From: Spirosoma sp. KCTC 42546
GTDB taxonomy: Bacteria > Bacteroidota > Bacteroidia > Cytophagales > Spirosomataceae
Assembly: GCF_006965485.1 (NCBI RefSeq)
Contig: NZ_CP041360.1
Coordinates: 3,286,001-3,350,000, forward strand
Reading direction: 5' to 3'
DNA length: 64,000 nt
Part shown: positions 24,027 through 33,452 of the stretch, in pieces
How the letters are laid out: each line of letters begins with the position of its first letter
How positions within the stretch are numbered: the stretch's first letter is position 1
Made by a program: the position numbers and the translations under genes
Notes under the pieces: generated by a model
Told to the model about the DNA's origin: nothing
The model's input: the letters and a program-made list of their open reading frames with translations, nothing else
Database searches by the model: none

Positions 24027-27000
24027 ATGCAAATTTCAATAAAAATTCCCGATTTTCTTTTAGAGAAGCTTAAAAGGTCAGTTTATAATAAACTCGTAGA
24101 AGATGTCTTGTCGAATTATGTCGATTGGATAGCGCGAAATGAAACGGTTTTTTTTAGAGAATATACAGATCATGGCATAGATCATTTAGAAGGTGTATTA
24201 GAAACATCAGTTTCTTTATTAACCGATAAATCTAAGAATATTTTTAGTGACTCGGATGCTTGCTTATTGGTAATCTCAACTATCTTACATGATGTGGCAT
24301 TACATATACATGAAGATCAATTTATTATATTAGTTAGTAAGGGTTCATATACAAATCATATTAAAGAGCTTGATTCAGAAACTTGGCACACCTTATGGAT
24401 TAAATATGCGGCAGAAGCAAGTCGATTTAGTCAATCTCAATTACAACTATATTTTGGAGTGTCGGAAACTATACCTATCCCTGATTTGAAGTCACCTCAA
24501 TCATGGAACCCATTGCAATATCAATTAATAGGTGAATTTTTGAGACGTAATCATCCAAGACTTGCTCATGATTTTGCCGTGTTTGGTTTCCCTGCTGTAG
24601 AAAACGGTAGCAATATATTTATTAAGCCTGACGATGGGAAATTTAAAAAATTCATAGACTTAGCAGGGTTAGTTGCAAGAAGTCATGGTACTTCTTTGAG
24701 AGGGTTATTTGATTATATTAAAAATACATTTGGTCATCTAAGAGATCAGGAAGGTTCGCATGCAATCTATATAATGACTGTTTTACGAATAGCAGATTTT
24801 CTTCAATTACAGTCTTCAAGAGCACCCAAAGGGCAAATGATTGTAAAAAATTTAAAAAGCCCTCTAAGTAGGAGAGAATGGAGTATTCATTCTGCAATTC
24901 AAAACATAGTATATGATCAACATGAAGATCCAGAAAGTGTTGAAGTAATTATTGATCCATCGAAAATCACTATTGAATTATTTTTAAGAATTCGAGATTT
25001 ACTGAATTTATTACAAAAAGAGTTAGATTATTCTTGGGCTGTTTTAGGTGAGGTATTTGGCAGGTTCAATGAAAGTGCCCTGGGCTTAACGATTAGACGT
25101 GTACGCTCCAATATTGACGATAATAAGAAATTTAGTAAACAAGCAGGCTTTGTAACAGAAAAAGCTACATTTACAGCTGCTGATGCGGAACTATTAAAGT
25201 TATTTATTAAGCCTTTATATGGAGATAAACCGGAAATTGCAGTACGAGAGCTTATTCAAAATGCAGTTGATGCAGTCAGAGAGCGATTAATATTTGAACC
25301 CAATAACACTGATCTAGAAAACTCTCCTGCTGTTATAGTCTCTATCCATAAAGTTGAAGATAGTAAATGGATGCTTCGTGTTGAAGATAAAGGAATTGGC
25401 ATGTCTTTAAATACAATAATTGGTTACTTTTTAAATGCAGGGGCCTCATTTAGATTATCAACCATTTGGAAAGAAAAATTTATTGACGAAAAAGGTAAAG
25501 CTAAAGTTTTAAGATCAGGCCGATTTGGTGTAGGTGCTTTAGCTGCTTTTATGTTGGCAGAAGATCCTACACAAATTGAAATGAAAGTGACAACAAGACA
25601 TATTTCAAGTAATATTGATGGAGCTTATGAATTTACTACTAAATTATCCGATACTCCCATACAGATTAAATATGTTGATAAAAAAGAGCCAGGTACAGTT
25701 ATAGAGATAATAACTGCAAACCCACCAGCATTCCTCCAGGAATCATCAAAGGAAAATACTTCTGAAAATTGGGATTGGTATTGTTTGGATAAGCCTATAG
25801 TCGAGCGGTTAAGTTTAAATGGAAAGCGCCTTCAGCAAATGGTTTCATTGCCATCCTCATTAGAAACATCTAAATACGATTACCATTGGATAGAGCCAAA
25901 AGATTATGAAAGTATTGGTTGGACGTACTCTGATTTTCCGCCAGTCGTTTGTAACGGTATAATAGTAATTGGCAATAAAAATAGTGCAAAATATACACTT
26001 GCAGATGGTAAGTTTATTAATAAAGAAATCAAGATGAATTTGCCATCTTTGTCAATTTTCGATAAAGATGGCAAATTACCAATTACGTTAGATAGGTTAA
26101 GGATTGAATACAATCAATTGCAATTTCTTGGGGAAATTAGAGAGGATGTTGAAAAAAACATTTTAGCATTTTTTCTAACTGCGGCTCCAAATGAATATAT
26201 TGTTAATAATAAAAATTTCAATGAGCCACTATTGAAAATTCATCCATCTTTAAAAGGTCATTTAAGTAAAATACCATGGATGTTTTCTGAGTCAGGAACT
26301 ATACTCTATTGCCCTGAGTTGTTGAGTAGTTCAAAAAATAAAAATATTGTAGAAGTTGCTGATTCATCGCTTATCCCATACTTAACTTCTAACTTGCCTT
26401 TAAACTTGAAAAATCCATGTTTCGCTATTGACGTTTATTCAATATGGGATGATTTGCAGAGTAGATCACTGAAAGTAATAGGTGGGTCTAGATTGAAAAT
26501 AGAACGACAACAGATTGATCAAGGCAAGCTATATAACATTTTAAGTTTATTAGACAATCGTATTGCCATAAATAGAGAAAACTATATTTCTCTTGATTCA
26601 ATAAATAGTTTTCTTCGTCAAAAATTCGAATATACAAATTTGAATAGTTTTGATGATATACTCGAATTAATCGAAAGAAAACTGCAATTTTTTAGACCAT
26701 ATCTAGATACTGATTCTGATGATTATTATTTTGAAGCAATGACAACTATTCGTAGAAGAAGTTTTTCAATAGATGTATTAAAACGCTTTCTATATGAGTT
26801 AGAGGATGCGAATATAGCAACGGAAAGTCATAGTTTCTTTCAAATTTTTAATAACAAGAGAGAGACTGGCAATTTGTCTAAAAATAAAAATATCAAAGCA
26901 ATAGTTGCAAATTTCCTTGGCAGGAATCATAGACAGTATGATAAAGAATTATTATATAGCATTGAACGCGAGATTGGGCATCTTTTTGATAATAATTTTC

Positions 27001-27455
27001 AATTTGATAATATTGAATACCATAGATTAAGAGAGGATATAATGCATAAGATTAATCGGCTAAATCAAAGGGCAACAAATTACACTGATTTAAGTTTTAT
27101 ATTGCAAGAAATAAAAAATTTAAATCAGTTACCACCAGTCATTGATGTTGAGAGTTTTGGCCAAGCCGATAGAACTCTAGATTGGATTAAGATTAAGACA
27201 CTTGATTTTAAGAGAGAATCTGCATCCTTTCCAGTTGCTGAGATTGTATTAGATAATGATTTCAAATATACATCATCTAATAACTTCTTGGCAAAAATAT
27301 GGATTGAATATATTGGTTATAATGAAATTCCATTTGATGAACCCTCAAGACGAGAGCTTATTGATAAAATTCAAACTAAAGTTAATATTGAAAGGCATAT
27401 TTTGCATTGGAATAATGCCCTTAATGAAGAGGCTAATAAACGTGCCATCAAGTAA
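24027..27455 (+). CDS. HD-domain plus Hsp90-type (GHKL) ATPase fusion protein
   Basis: An 1142-residue protein. An HD phosphohydrolase-like domain occupies about 40-285: YTDHGIDHLEG (H49, H53), ILHDVALHIHEDQ (H88-D89, H93) and VLRIADFLQL near 250. A GHKL ATPase domain follows with all nucleotide motifs: ELIQNAVDAVRERL near 408 (N box), VEDKGIGMS near 452 (G1) and SGRFGVGALAAFMLAED near 497 (G2). The remaining 560 residues are unassigned. HD-Hsp90-like ATPase fusions have been predicted to act as sensors in bacterial conflict systems. The gene is strikingly AT-rich, unlike the flanking core genome. Its partner is probably the two-TM protein upstream. Confidence 0.85.
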   Translation: MQISIKIPDFLLEKLKRSVYNKLVEDVLSNYVDWIARNETVFFREYTDHGIDHLEGVLETSVSLLTDKSKNIFSDSDACLLVISTILHDVALHIHEDQFIILVSKGSYTNHIKELDSETWHTLWIKYAAEASRFSQSQLQLYFGVSETIPIPDLKSPQSWNPLQYQLIGEFLRRNHPRLAHDFAVFGFPAVENGSNIFIKPDDGKFKKFIDLAGLVARSHGTSLRGLFDYIKNTFGHLRDQEGSHAIYIMTVLRIADFLQLQSSRAPKGQMIVKNLKSPLSRREWSIHSAIQNIVYDQHEDPESVEVIIDPSKITIELFLRIRDLLNLLQKELDYSWAVLGEVFGRFNESALGLTIRRVRSNIDDNKKFSKQAGFVTEKATFTAADAELLKLFIKPLYGDKPEIAVRELIQNAVDAVRERLIFEPNNTDLENSPAVIVSIHKVEDSKWMLRVEDKGIGMSLNTIIGYFLNAGASFRLSTIWKEKFIDEKGKAKVLRSGRFGVGALAAFMLAEDPTQIEMKVTTRHISSNIDGAYEFTTKLSDTPIQIKYVDKKEPGTVIEIITANPPAFLQESSKENTSENWDWYCLDKPIVERLSLNGKRLQQMVSLPSSLETSKYDYHWIEPKDYESIGWTYSDFPPVVCNGIIVIGNKNSAKYTLADGKFINKEIKMNLPSLSIFDKDGKLPITLDRLRIEYNQLQFLGEIREDVEKNILAFFLTAAPNEYIVNNKNFNEPLLKIHPSLKGHLSKIPWMFSESGTILYCPELLSSSKNKNIVEVADSSLIPYLTSNLPLNLKNPCFAIDVYSIWDDLQSRSLKVIGGSRLKIERQQIDQGKLYNILSLLDNRIAINRENYISLDSINSFLRQKFEYTNLNSFDDILELIERKLQFFRPYLDTDSDDYYFEAMTTIRRRSFSIDVLKRFLYELEDANIATESHSFFQIFNNKRETGNLSKNKNIKAIVANFLGRNHRQYDKELLYSIEREIGHLFDNNFQFDNIEYHRLREDIMHKINRLNQRATNYTDLSFILQEIKNLNQLPPVIDVESFGQADRTLDWIKIKTLDFKRESASFPVAEIVLDNDFKYTSSNNFLAKIWIEYIGYNEIPFDEPSRRELIDKIQTKVNIERHILHWNNALNEEANKRAIK

Positions 27456-27509
27456 AATAATATTCATTTATCTTCTGTATGGTAATTGAAGGTTAATGAA
27501 TATTATTTT
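27455..27509 (+). terminator. AT-rich hairpin closing the HD/GHKL unit
   Basis: AAATAATATTCATT (27455-27468) is an exact complement of AATGAATATTATTT (27495-27508), a 14-bp stem followed by TTC and AT-rich sequence. It lies right at the stop codon and before a convergent gene that ends at 27515. Confidence 0.6.
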
Positions 27510-27514
27510 CTAAA

Positions 27515-27841
27515 TCACAGCGTAATTAGCGTAGCGTTACAGACCATACCCGAACGGTACGGACCAAGATTGTTTAAATAGAACAAATTATCGTTAATAT
27601 CCAGACTGCCTAATCGTACTCCTTTCAAGCGAATAGGTACAGACAGATCCAGCGTAGCAATGTCCGAAGGGAGTAGGTAAAAGGAAGCATTTAGCATTCT
27701 TGGCCTTCTTAATATGCGTTTTGTGGCCGTAAAATAGCGCGCGATTAGGCTTTCTTCCATTTGCCCTGAAAGATCTGTAAACGCCAAAGAAAACGCTTTA
27801 TCATCCGTTCTGTCTATCGACAGCGAAAACGTGCCCTGCAT
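27515..27841 (-). CDS. Hypothetical protein
   Basis: A 108-residue protein with a beta-rich pattern (GTFSLSIDRTDDKAFSLAFTDLSG, ASFYLLPSDIATLDLSVPIRLKG) and no signal peptide. It has normal GC content, unlike the preceding unit, so it marks the return to host-like sequence. I do not recognise it. Confidence 0.55.
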   Translation of the reverse strand: MQGTFSLSIDRTDDKAFSLAFTDLSGQMEESLIARYFTATKRILRRPRMLNASFYLLPSDIATLDLSVPIRLKGVRLGSLDINDNLFYLNNLGPYRSGMVCNATLITL

Positions 27842-28155
27842 GATGTCAGAAATCGTTAAGGCTAGGTTCAGGCAAGTTATAGATGGCAGGTTTCTATTCC
27901 CTTAAATACATCTGACGCGTCGGTGCGATTGTCTGGTCATGGTTCAATTAATGTTTGCGCAAGCTGGCTCAACAAAGCCTCCAGTCAAACGGAGCAAGTC
28001 CAGTAGCCTCTCCGTAATGTATCGGTACTGGTTTATACAGATGCGTACTACCGTTCACTCAGTTCATGGAAGGGCGAAAGTGCTATAAGGTGTAAATTGC
28101 TTTCGTGCTGACTATCAATAAAGAGGCCGTTGAGTAAACCTTAAATACCAGGCAA
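27842..28155. other. Gap without recognised features
   Basis: A 314-bp stretch. No ORF of quality, no hairpin and no clear repeat was found. It holds the upstream regions of two divergent genes. Confidence 0.4.
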
Positions 28156-28575
28156 ATGGGCTACTTGATTACTTTCCTGATTGGCGTTCTTTTCCTTGCC
28201 GGTTCACTGTACTTAGTTTCTACCTCTGTTCATTTTATAAAGACCGGTACGCGTACCGTGGCCACAGTCGAAGAGCTTGTTCAGGAACGTAGCAAAAAGG
28301 GGAAGTCCACTTACCGGCCTATTTTTAGATTTACGACGATCACCGGTAAAGACATCCATTATGCCTACAAGGTGGCCAGCTCTCCGCCAGACTGGGCCGT
28401 GGGCGAAAAAGCTACCGTTGTGTATAAGCTAGACGATCCTGAAAATCCAATGGTGCTCAGTTACTTTGGCGCCTTTGGCTGGGCAGTCATTGCATTGGCC
28501 ATTGCCTCCGTACTACTCATTGTTGGGGGCGGCTATTACCTGTTCGGCTATTACGCAAAGCAATTTTTAGTGTAG
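28156..28575 (+). CDS. DUF3592 membrane protein
   Basis: A 139-residue protein with a membrane helix at each end (about 4-24 and 107-132) and a beta domain between them (ATVEELVQERSKKGKSTYRPIFRFTT, then WAVGEKATVVYKLDDPENP). This two-TM-with-central-beta layout, including the YRPIFRF and VxYxPxxP-like blocks, is that of DUF3592. Function is unknown. Confidence 0.85.
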   Translation: MGYLITFLIGVLFLAGSLYLVSTSVHFIKTGTRTVATVEELVQERSKKGKSTYRPIFRFTTITGKDIHYAYKVASSPPDWAVGEKATVVYKLDDPENPMVLSYFGAFGWAVIALAIASVLLIVGGGYYLFGYYAKQFLV

Positions 28576-28612
28576 GTATTAGCCATTGCCGGACTTGGTC
28601 ATCTCACTCTCC

Positions 28613-28825
28613 TTATTTTGTATTCACTATCCGTTGGCGCTCTAATTGTTGGCGAATCAATTGAAGCCGTCGAATGCTGGCTTTGTTCCCATCCTGAGCG
28701 GTGGCAACGGCCAGCTTTACACAGTTAAACAGATTGGAGGTTTTCGCCCAGGGAGAAATCACAAATGGTGTTTCGGGCAGGTGGCGACACCGGAAATAAG
28801 TAAGCAGTTCGTCTAACTCGTTCAT
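28613..28825 (-). CDS. Small DUF6965-like protein
   Basis: A 70-residue protein with the pattern DELLTYFRCRHLPETPFVISPWAKTSNLF then a helix and RRLQLIRQQLE. This matches the DUF6965 family of small Bacteroidota proteins as I remember it (ELL-YF, LP-P and a C-terminal RL-L-L helix). No function is known. It is convergent with the DUF3592 gene. Confidence 0.6.
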   Translation of the reverse strand: MNELDELLTYFRCRHLPETPFVISPWAKTSNLFNCVKLAVATAQDGNKASIRRLQLIRQQLERQRIVNTK

Positions 28826-29096
28826 AGTTACTTACTATACGATTGAGGAGGTGGCGAGGTTTTGAAAATCTACCATTCTTTACTAAAAGGTAGGTTGTTC
28901 CACCCAATTCATGACTTGTCTGGTAAACCGGCTTACGATGGCATTGGGTTTTAGTTGATTAGCTGACCAGCTATTGGATCAAATGGATAGCTTTTTGTTT
29001 CCAATCAGAAGGACTGGAATGCAGCAGGAGCCAGAGAAAGGAGCGAGTAGTGTGTTGCCGAAATCTGGATGGAATTTAGTAAATGTTAATAGGTAA

Positions 29097-29540
29097 TTAA
29101 AAGGAGTAAACTACAGATATACAGTTTTTTAGCGACTCGAAAATTTATGGTAAATATTCATCCGTTCACTCATAAAAACGGAGTATTGGCAAGGTTTTGG
29201 CATCGTTTCATGTAAAAAAACAACAATCGTCATGGCCTCTCCCATAAACATCCATTTACTGAAAGAATACATCAAGACATTCATTGCCACGGAGGTAGTC
29301 TTTCCGGGTATTCCGCCCCGGCAGTGGGGTGCCGAGTTTAGCCGTTCGGAGTTGAATGCGATTTACGTTGGGCTAAAATTTGTCATTAAAAAGGCTCACC
29401 CCCTCCAGGACAGAGCGATGATTGCCGCCTTCGAGCAAATTGACGAGTCGGAGTCGTTGAATTTGCATTGGTTCTTGTACGATTATTGGCGCGAAGTGGT
29501 CATCATCCTGGGGCTCTACCCTAATTTGGGTGATAGCCAC
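29097..29540 (+). repeat. Dispersed repeat copy A (leader plus gene)
   Basis: About 440 bp that recurs, inverted and nearly identical, at 53730-54172. It includes about 130 bp of leader (with GTATTGGCAAGGTTTTGGCA) and most of the coding region of the gene at 29232. Similarity stops abruptly near the 3' end of the gene. Confidence 0.8.
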
Positions 29541-29591
29541 CCCTCCAGTTATAGTCCCAGGCAACCCTACCAGGGTTGGAGTTGGCACTAG
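29232..29591 (+). CDS. Unknown protein, paralogue A of a three-copy family
   Basis: A 119-residue soluble helical protein starting MASPINIHLLKEYIKTFIATEV. Conserved blocks are VFPGIPPRQWGAEF, FVIKKAHPLQDRAM, AAFEQIDE and LNLHWFLYDYWREVV. Paralogues are at 46941-47267 and 53679-54041. A short upstream ORF (22 codons, MVNIHPFTHKN) ends with TAA just before this start; in copy C the same leader is in frame with the gene. The last 15 residues are unique to this copy. I do not recognise the family. Confidence 0.75.
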   Translation: MASPINIHLLKEYIKTFIATEVVFPGIPPRQWGAEFSRSELNAIYVGLKFVIKKAHPLQDRAMIAAFEQIDESESLNLHWFLYDYWREVVIILGLYPNLGDSHPSSYSPRQPYQGWSWH

Positions 29592-29754
29592 TCAGTCAGA
29601 ACTAGTTGCCTGATGTACCGTCGGCATAGGCGGTTGTGTGCAGAAAATTGGTATGGGTACGATGAAGATATAGGCTACCAGAGAGGGTTGAGGAAAGGCC
29701 TGGCCAACTCGACATGCTGATGAAGCGCTTGCGGGAAACAAAATAAATTTCCAA

Positions 29755-29789
29755 CAAAAAAAAGCCCCTTCCTTTTCAGGTTGGGGCTT
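29755..29789 (-). terminator. Rho-independent terminator, minus strand
   Basis: AAGCCCC (29762-29768) pairs with GGGGCTT (29783-29789). On the minus strand the stem is followed by eight or nine Ts. It is about 250 bp beyond the stop of the gene at 30038-30376. Confidence 0.7.
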
Positions 29790-29870
29790 CGTATATAGGT
29801 TGGTTGTCTGCTCTTATGGACTAGAACGGCAGGTACTAGTCTTTAGATAACGGAACCCTGAAAAAGTCAC

Positions 29871-29901
29871 AAAAAACGCTGGACTCAAGCGGGCCAGCGT
29901 T
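29871..29901 (-). terminator. Rho-independent terminator, minus strand
   Basis: AACGCTGG (29875-29882) pairs with CCAGCGTT (29894-29901), with six Ts following on the minus strand. The AACGCTGG word recurs in the terminator at 60464. Confidence 0.7.
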
Positions 29902-30037
29902 AAAATCTACTCCATAAGTGATTGCTAAGTGCAATTGGAAACTAATAGACGTTAAACTGGCTAATTAGTAACATGGGAATGATACAAACAGCTTGAGGCC
30001 GTATTTCCGGGTATGAAAAATGGCTACGCCTGTTAAG

Positions 30038-30376
30038 TTAGTTACGGACGCCTATGAGGCCCAACAGCCAGCTCCCCACGCGACGTATTGGACGTGTGGT
30101 TTTCTCGTCTGGAGAAACTGGACCTGCCTCGGGACCTGATGTGTCGGTAGTAAGCTGTCTTTTGATGGATTCAATTACAGTATCTGATGGCTTTTTGGAT
30201 TGAATAAGCCGAACGGCTTCAATAGGAATTGTTAGTTGTTTACTCCCTGTTTTTGTTTTTACCAAAACTGAATAGTTCAGCTCGTCTTTGGGAGAATGCT
30301 CCAGATACTGAACAGCGCCAGCCATACCCAGTAACAACTCGATTGGCTCTTTGTCCGATTTGTAATATGCGTTCAT
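30038..30376 (-). CDS. Hypothetical protein
   Basis: A 112-residue protein. The first 85 residues look like a small alpha/beta domain (LLLGMAGAVQYLEHSPKDELNYSVLVKTKTGSKQLTIPIEAV). A Pro/Thr linker and a short hydrophobic end (VGSWLLGLIGVRN) follow, which might associate with the membrane. The family is not recognised. It has its own pair of downstream terminators. Confidence 0.6.
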   Translation of the reverse strand: MNAYYKSDKEPIELLLGMAGAVQYLEHSPKDELNYSVLVKTKTGSKQLTIPIEAVRLIQSKKPSDTVIESIKRQLTTDTSGPEAGPVSPDEKTTRPIRRVGSWLLGLIGVRN

Positions 30377-30545
30377 TGTGTAGTTGTTTATACCGCTTCA
30401 GATCGGTCGATGTGCTTGGGTATAATGACGCATTGCTAAAGCAAAAAGCTGCAAAATCAACCACACTATGACTATGCCGCTCGATTAGTCTACACTTTTG
30501 GTGAAACAGCACGAGATCATACGCTTAGTGGGTAACAACGCTCGC

Positions 30546-32990
30546 TTATCGGCCATCTTTATCATCGTTGCTGATTTTCTTGCCTTTTTTACCACCCCCC
30601 GTATTCATTTGCCCAAAGCGCCATTCAAAGGTGAGCCGCACGGAACGACGGATAAAATAGGAGTGAGCTTCTGATTCAAAGGTCGGTGCCGATTGCCGGT
30701 TGGTCTGACTTACTCCTCGGTTAAACGGATTGTTCAGCCCGAGTGTCAGACTGGCCTTTTTGTCCATGAATTCGCGTTTGGCAGAAATACTGTGCCAGTA
30801 GAAACCCGTATTGATACCTTGCAGACTTAGCCAGCCCGAACTAAAGTTTCCATTGGCCTGTAGGGTATAGTTTTGAGGTAGTTTGTAGCTGGTGTTTAAA
30901 TTGACACTCCAGACCAGCCCACTGTTACTCTGATTTAGCGCCGGGCTATTCAACATTACATAACGAATGTCGCCACCTCCATTTAAATTCCAGTTCTTAA
31001 CCGGCTGACTGGATAGATTCAGGTTTAAACCAACTGCTTTTCGCTGGGCAATATTCTGGGGCTTACTGATGGAGATGCCGGCTGCGTCAACCGTTGAGAG
31101 GTAGTCGATCGCATTGTTGGTAAGCCGATAATACAGAGCCGTATTTACCGATAGTCCTTTCTTGGTACTCACATTGTACGAAAGTTCACTGGCATGGCTC
31201 AGTTCGGGATTGAGATACGGATTGCCCGTCTGGATATTTTTAGGATCGCTTTGGTTGAGCCAGGGATTCAGATACCAGACCATCGGACGCTGAATGCGTT
31301 GGGTATAGCTGATCTTCAGGGTATGCGTTTTAATACTTTTGGAGAGGGTGATGCTGGGAATCAAGTTCGTATACTCACTGGCGAGTTTGGTTTGCGTGGT
31401 CAGGAAATCCCCCCGAATATCGGTATGCTCAAAGCGGGCACCGGCATTCAAACTCCACTTCCGTTTCGTATCGATCCGCAAGGCAGTATAGCCCGAATAA
31501 ATCCGTTGTGTGTAGTTGAAGTCGTTTGATTGAGAGGAGTCGGCTACCAGGGGACTCTGCCCATCCAGCGACTGCGTAACCCGGTATTCACTACCAATGT
31601 CGCGCAGAATACCTTTTGCGCCAATCTCAAGTTTGATATTGGTTGTGTCTCGTCGTCCATTAATTGTGAACGGGTGGGTGTAGTCAGTCTGGAAGGTGTA
31701 TTCGGTATTGTTGCTGTAGTTGGAACTGTGTTGCCGATAGATCAGTAAATCGGCCGTGGAAAATCGGTCGGTGTCATACACGTAATTGTCAGGCATTCGG
31801 CTGAACTGGGTTAAGATCGAAAACTCCTGTCCGGGCTTTTGAAACGATTTAGTGTAGCCAAGATCAAATTGCCCATTGCCGTATGGATTCCGGAAGTTAA
31901 CGTTATTTCGAAAGGCCTGCAATTCAGCCCCAGCCGGATTCGTCAGTCGGTTCACCACCGTGCTGTTATTGGGATAATAGCCACCCCATGCATTAGCCGC
32001 AAAGTTGATATGATTGGTAGAATCCGGGTCATAGTCAACACTCATCTCGCCATATCCGCCGGTGCCCGTATTGTCGGCACTACTCGTCTGGGTTAGTATG
32101 TTCAGCGGCACGCTTGGGCCATCACTACTGGGTAGGAGGGTGGTTCGGACGGATTGATTTTCGCGCTGGTTACGAAACTGGTAACCATTGGCAGATAGCG
32201 AAAGGCCAAACTTCTTTTTCTTCAGATTAAGGCTTGTACCGATTCCACGGTTTAGATTACCCGCCGTAACCGAAGCGGTGCCATTAAAGCCCTGGAGGGC
32301 TTTTTTTGTGATAATATTGATGATCCCGGCCGATCCTTCAGCATCGTACTTGGCACCTGGGCTGGTAATGACTTCAATGGATTTGATAACATTCGCGGGC
32401 ATCTGGCGGAGAGCATCGGCCAGATTACGGGCCATCATGGCTGAGGGCTTTCCGTTGATCAACACCTTGATATTTCCGTTGCCCCGCATCTGCACGTTCC
32501 CATCCATGTCAACGCTTAGGGTAGGTACTTTTCGGAGTACATCGGCCGCCGTACCGCCCGCATTCGAGATATCTTTTTCCGCGTTATAAACGAGTCGATC
32601 GCCTTTATCTTCAACAATCGCTTTCTGACCAGCTACCGTTACTTCGCCCAGTGTTTTTCCTTCCGAAGCAAGCAGGATAGAACCGAGCTGACGTTCGGGT
32701 TGATCTGCGGTAAGTACGACCGGCAGATTTTTGGTACTGTATCCCACAAATGACACCGTTAGCCGATAACTGCCTACTGGTAAATTAGGCAGTATGAACA
32801 TGCCTGCTCCATCGGTAGTGGTTCCGGTAATCAGTTTAGCGCCATTCATCAGGGCCACCGTGGCGAAAGGAACGGGCTTTGTTGTTGTTGAATCCGTAAG
32901 CGAGCCGGACAGCTTACCGGGGTTAAGGGCTTGGGCCAGGGCACTAGCAGCCCCGACGCCAAGCAGAAGCAGCGTGAAAAGATGTTTCAT
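30546..32990 (-). CDS. TonB-dependent receptor-type outer membrane protein
   Basis: An 814-residue protein. A signal peptide (MKHLFTLLLLGVGAASALAQ) precedes a carboxypeptidase-regulatory-like beta-sandwich (about 25-110, GKLSGSLTDSTTTKPVPFATV), a TonB plug (about 120-230, VLRKVPTLSVDMDGNVQMRGNGNIKVLINGKPS) and a large barrel (to about 795). The end, VRLTFEWRFGQM followed by a lysine-rich tail, is typical of the outer membrane beta-barrel family. No SusD-like lipoprotein gene is beside it, so it is not a classical SusCD pair and the substrate is unknown. It appears monocistronic. Confidence 0.92.
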   Translation of the reverse strand: MKHLFTLLLLGVGAASALAQALNPGKLSGSLTDSTTTKPVPFATVALMNGAKLITGTTTDGAGMFILPNLPVGSYRLTVSFVGYSTKNLPVVLTADQPERQLGSILLASEGKTLGEVTVAGQKAIVEDKGDRLVYNAEKDISNAGGTAADVLRKVPTLSVDMDGNVQMRGNGNIKVLINGKPSAMMARNLADALRQMPANVIKSIEVITSPGAKYDAEGSAGIINIITKKALQGFNGTASVTAGNLNRGIGTSLNLKKKKFGLSLSANGYQFRNQRENQSVRTTLLPSSDGPSVPLNILTQTSSADNTGTGGYGEMSVDYDPDSTNHINFAANAWGGYYPNNSTVVNRLTNPAGAELQAFRNNVNFRNPYGNGQFDLGYTKSFQKPGQEFSILTQFSRMPDNYVYDTDRFSTADLLIYRQHSSNYSNNTEYTFQTDYTHPFTINGRRDTTNIKLEIGAKGILRDIGSEYRVTQSLDGQSPLVADSSQSNDFNYTQRIYSGYTALRIDTKRKWSLNAGARFEHTDIRGDFLTTQTKLASEYTNLIPSITLSKSIKTHTLKISYTQRIQRPMVWYLNPWLNQSDPKNIQTGNPYLNPELSHASELSYNVSTKKGLSVNTALYYRLTNNAIDYLSTVDAAGISISKPQNIAQRKAVGLNLNLSSQPVKNWNLNGGGDIRYVMLNSPALNQSNSGLVWSVNLNTSYKLPQNYTLQANGNFSSGWLSLQGINTGFYWHSISAKREFMDKKASLTLGLNNPFNRGVSQTNRQSAPTFESEAHSYFIRRSVRLTFEWRFGQMNTGGGKKGKKISNDDKDGR

Positions 32991-33156
32991 CGAAAAGTAG
33001 ATCAGAAAGAGAACCTGTTAGAAGCGAGTGACTAAGCCAGCAGGGATTAAATTGTGGTGGATAACAGCAGCGTGATCCGGTTTCACGCTTATCCGTTACT
33101 TAAATGAAAGATGGATGTTGACACACATATGTTGCATCCTACGTTAAAATAGTCCT

Positions 33157-33276
33157 CAGATTTTTATGATCATTATGAGTTAGGTGTGATTTTACCCGCA
33201 ATAGCCAGCATTCGAAGAACCAGAAAAATCATAATCGCATTCGCGGCCAGGCAATCATTACAATCATAAAAATCTG
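33157..33276. repeat. Palindromic intergenic repeat
   Basis: CAGATTTTTATGAT (33157-33170) is an exact complement of ATCATAAAAATCTG (33263-33276), with further imperfect complementary words inside (CATTATGA against TCATAATCG, ATCATTACAATCA). It lies between divergent genes and looks like a dispersed palindromic element, different in sequence from those in the first 15 kb. Confidence 0.65.
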
Positions 33277-33452
33277 TGTTCTATTTCGTAGACGACTCAA
33301 CCGGCAAAGTATTACAGATTGGTGCTAAAAAAAGTACAGCTGAACTCCCTAAGGTACTTGATGAGCCTAATTCCGATTAATTCTCAACTCAAACTGACAA
33401 CCATGATCAGGCAAGAGAAAGATATTTGCCGATGTAACTAATGACTTGCACC

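Larger units (their letters stand above)
29592..30037. other. Gap holding two minus-strand terminators
   Basis: A 446-bp stretch with no supported gene. It contains the two hairpins at 29755-29789 and 29871-29901, both oriented for transcription from the right. Confidence 0.5.

Noticed and set aside
30240..30512. 90-codon minus-strand ORF overlapping the gene at 30038-30376
   Set aside because: The other frame on the same strand has better composition and a normal start; this one is Ser/Cys/Arg-rich.
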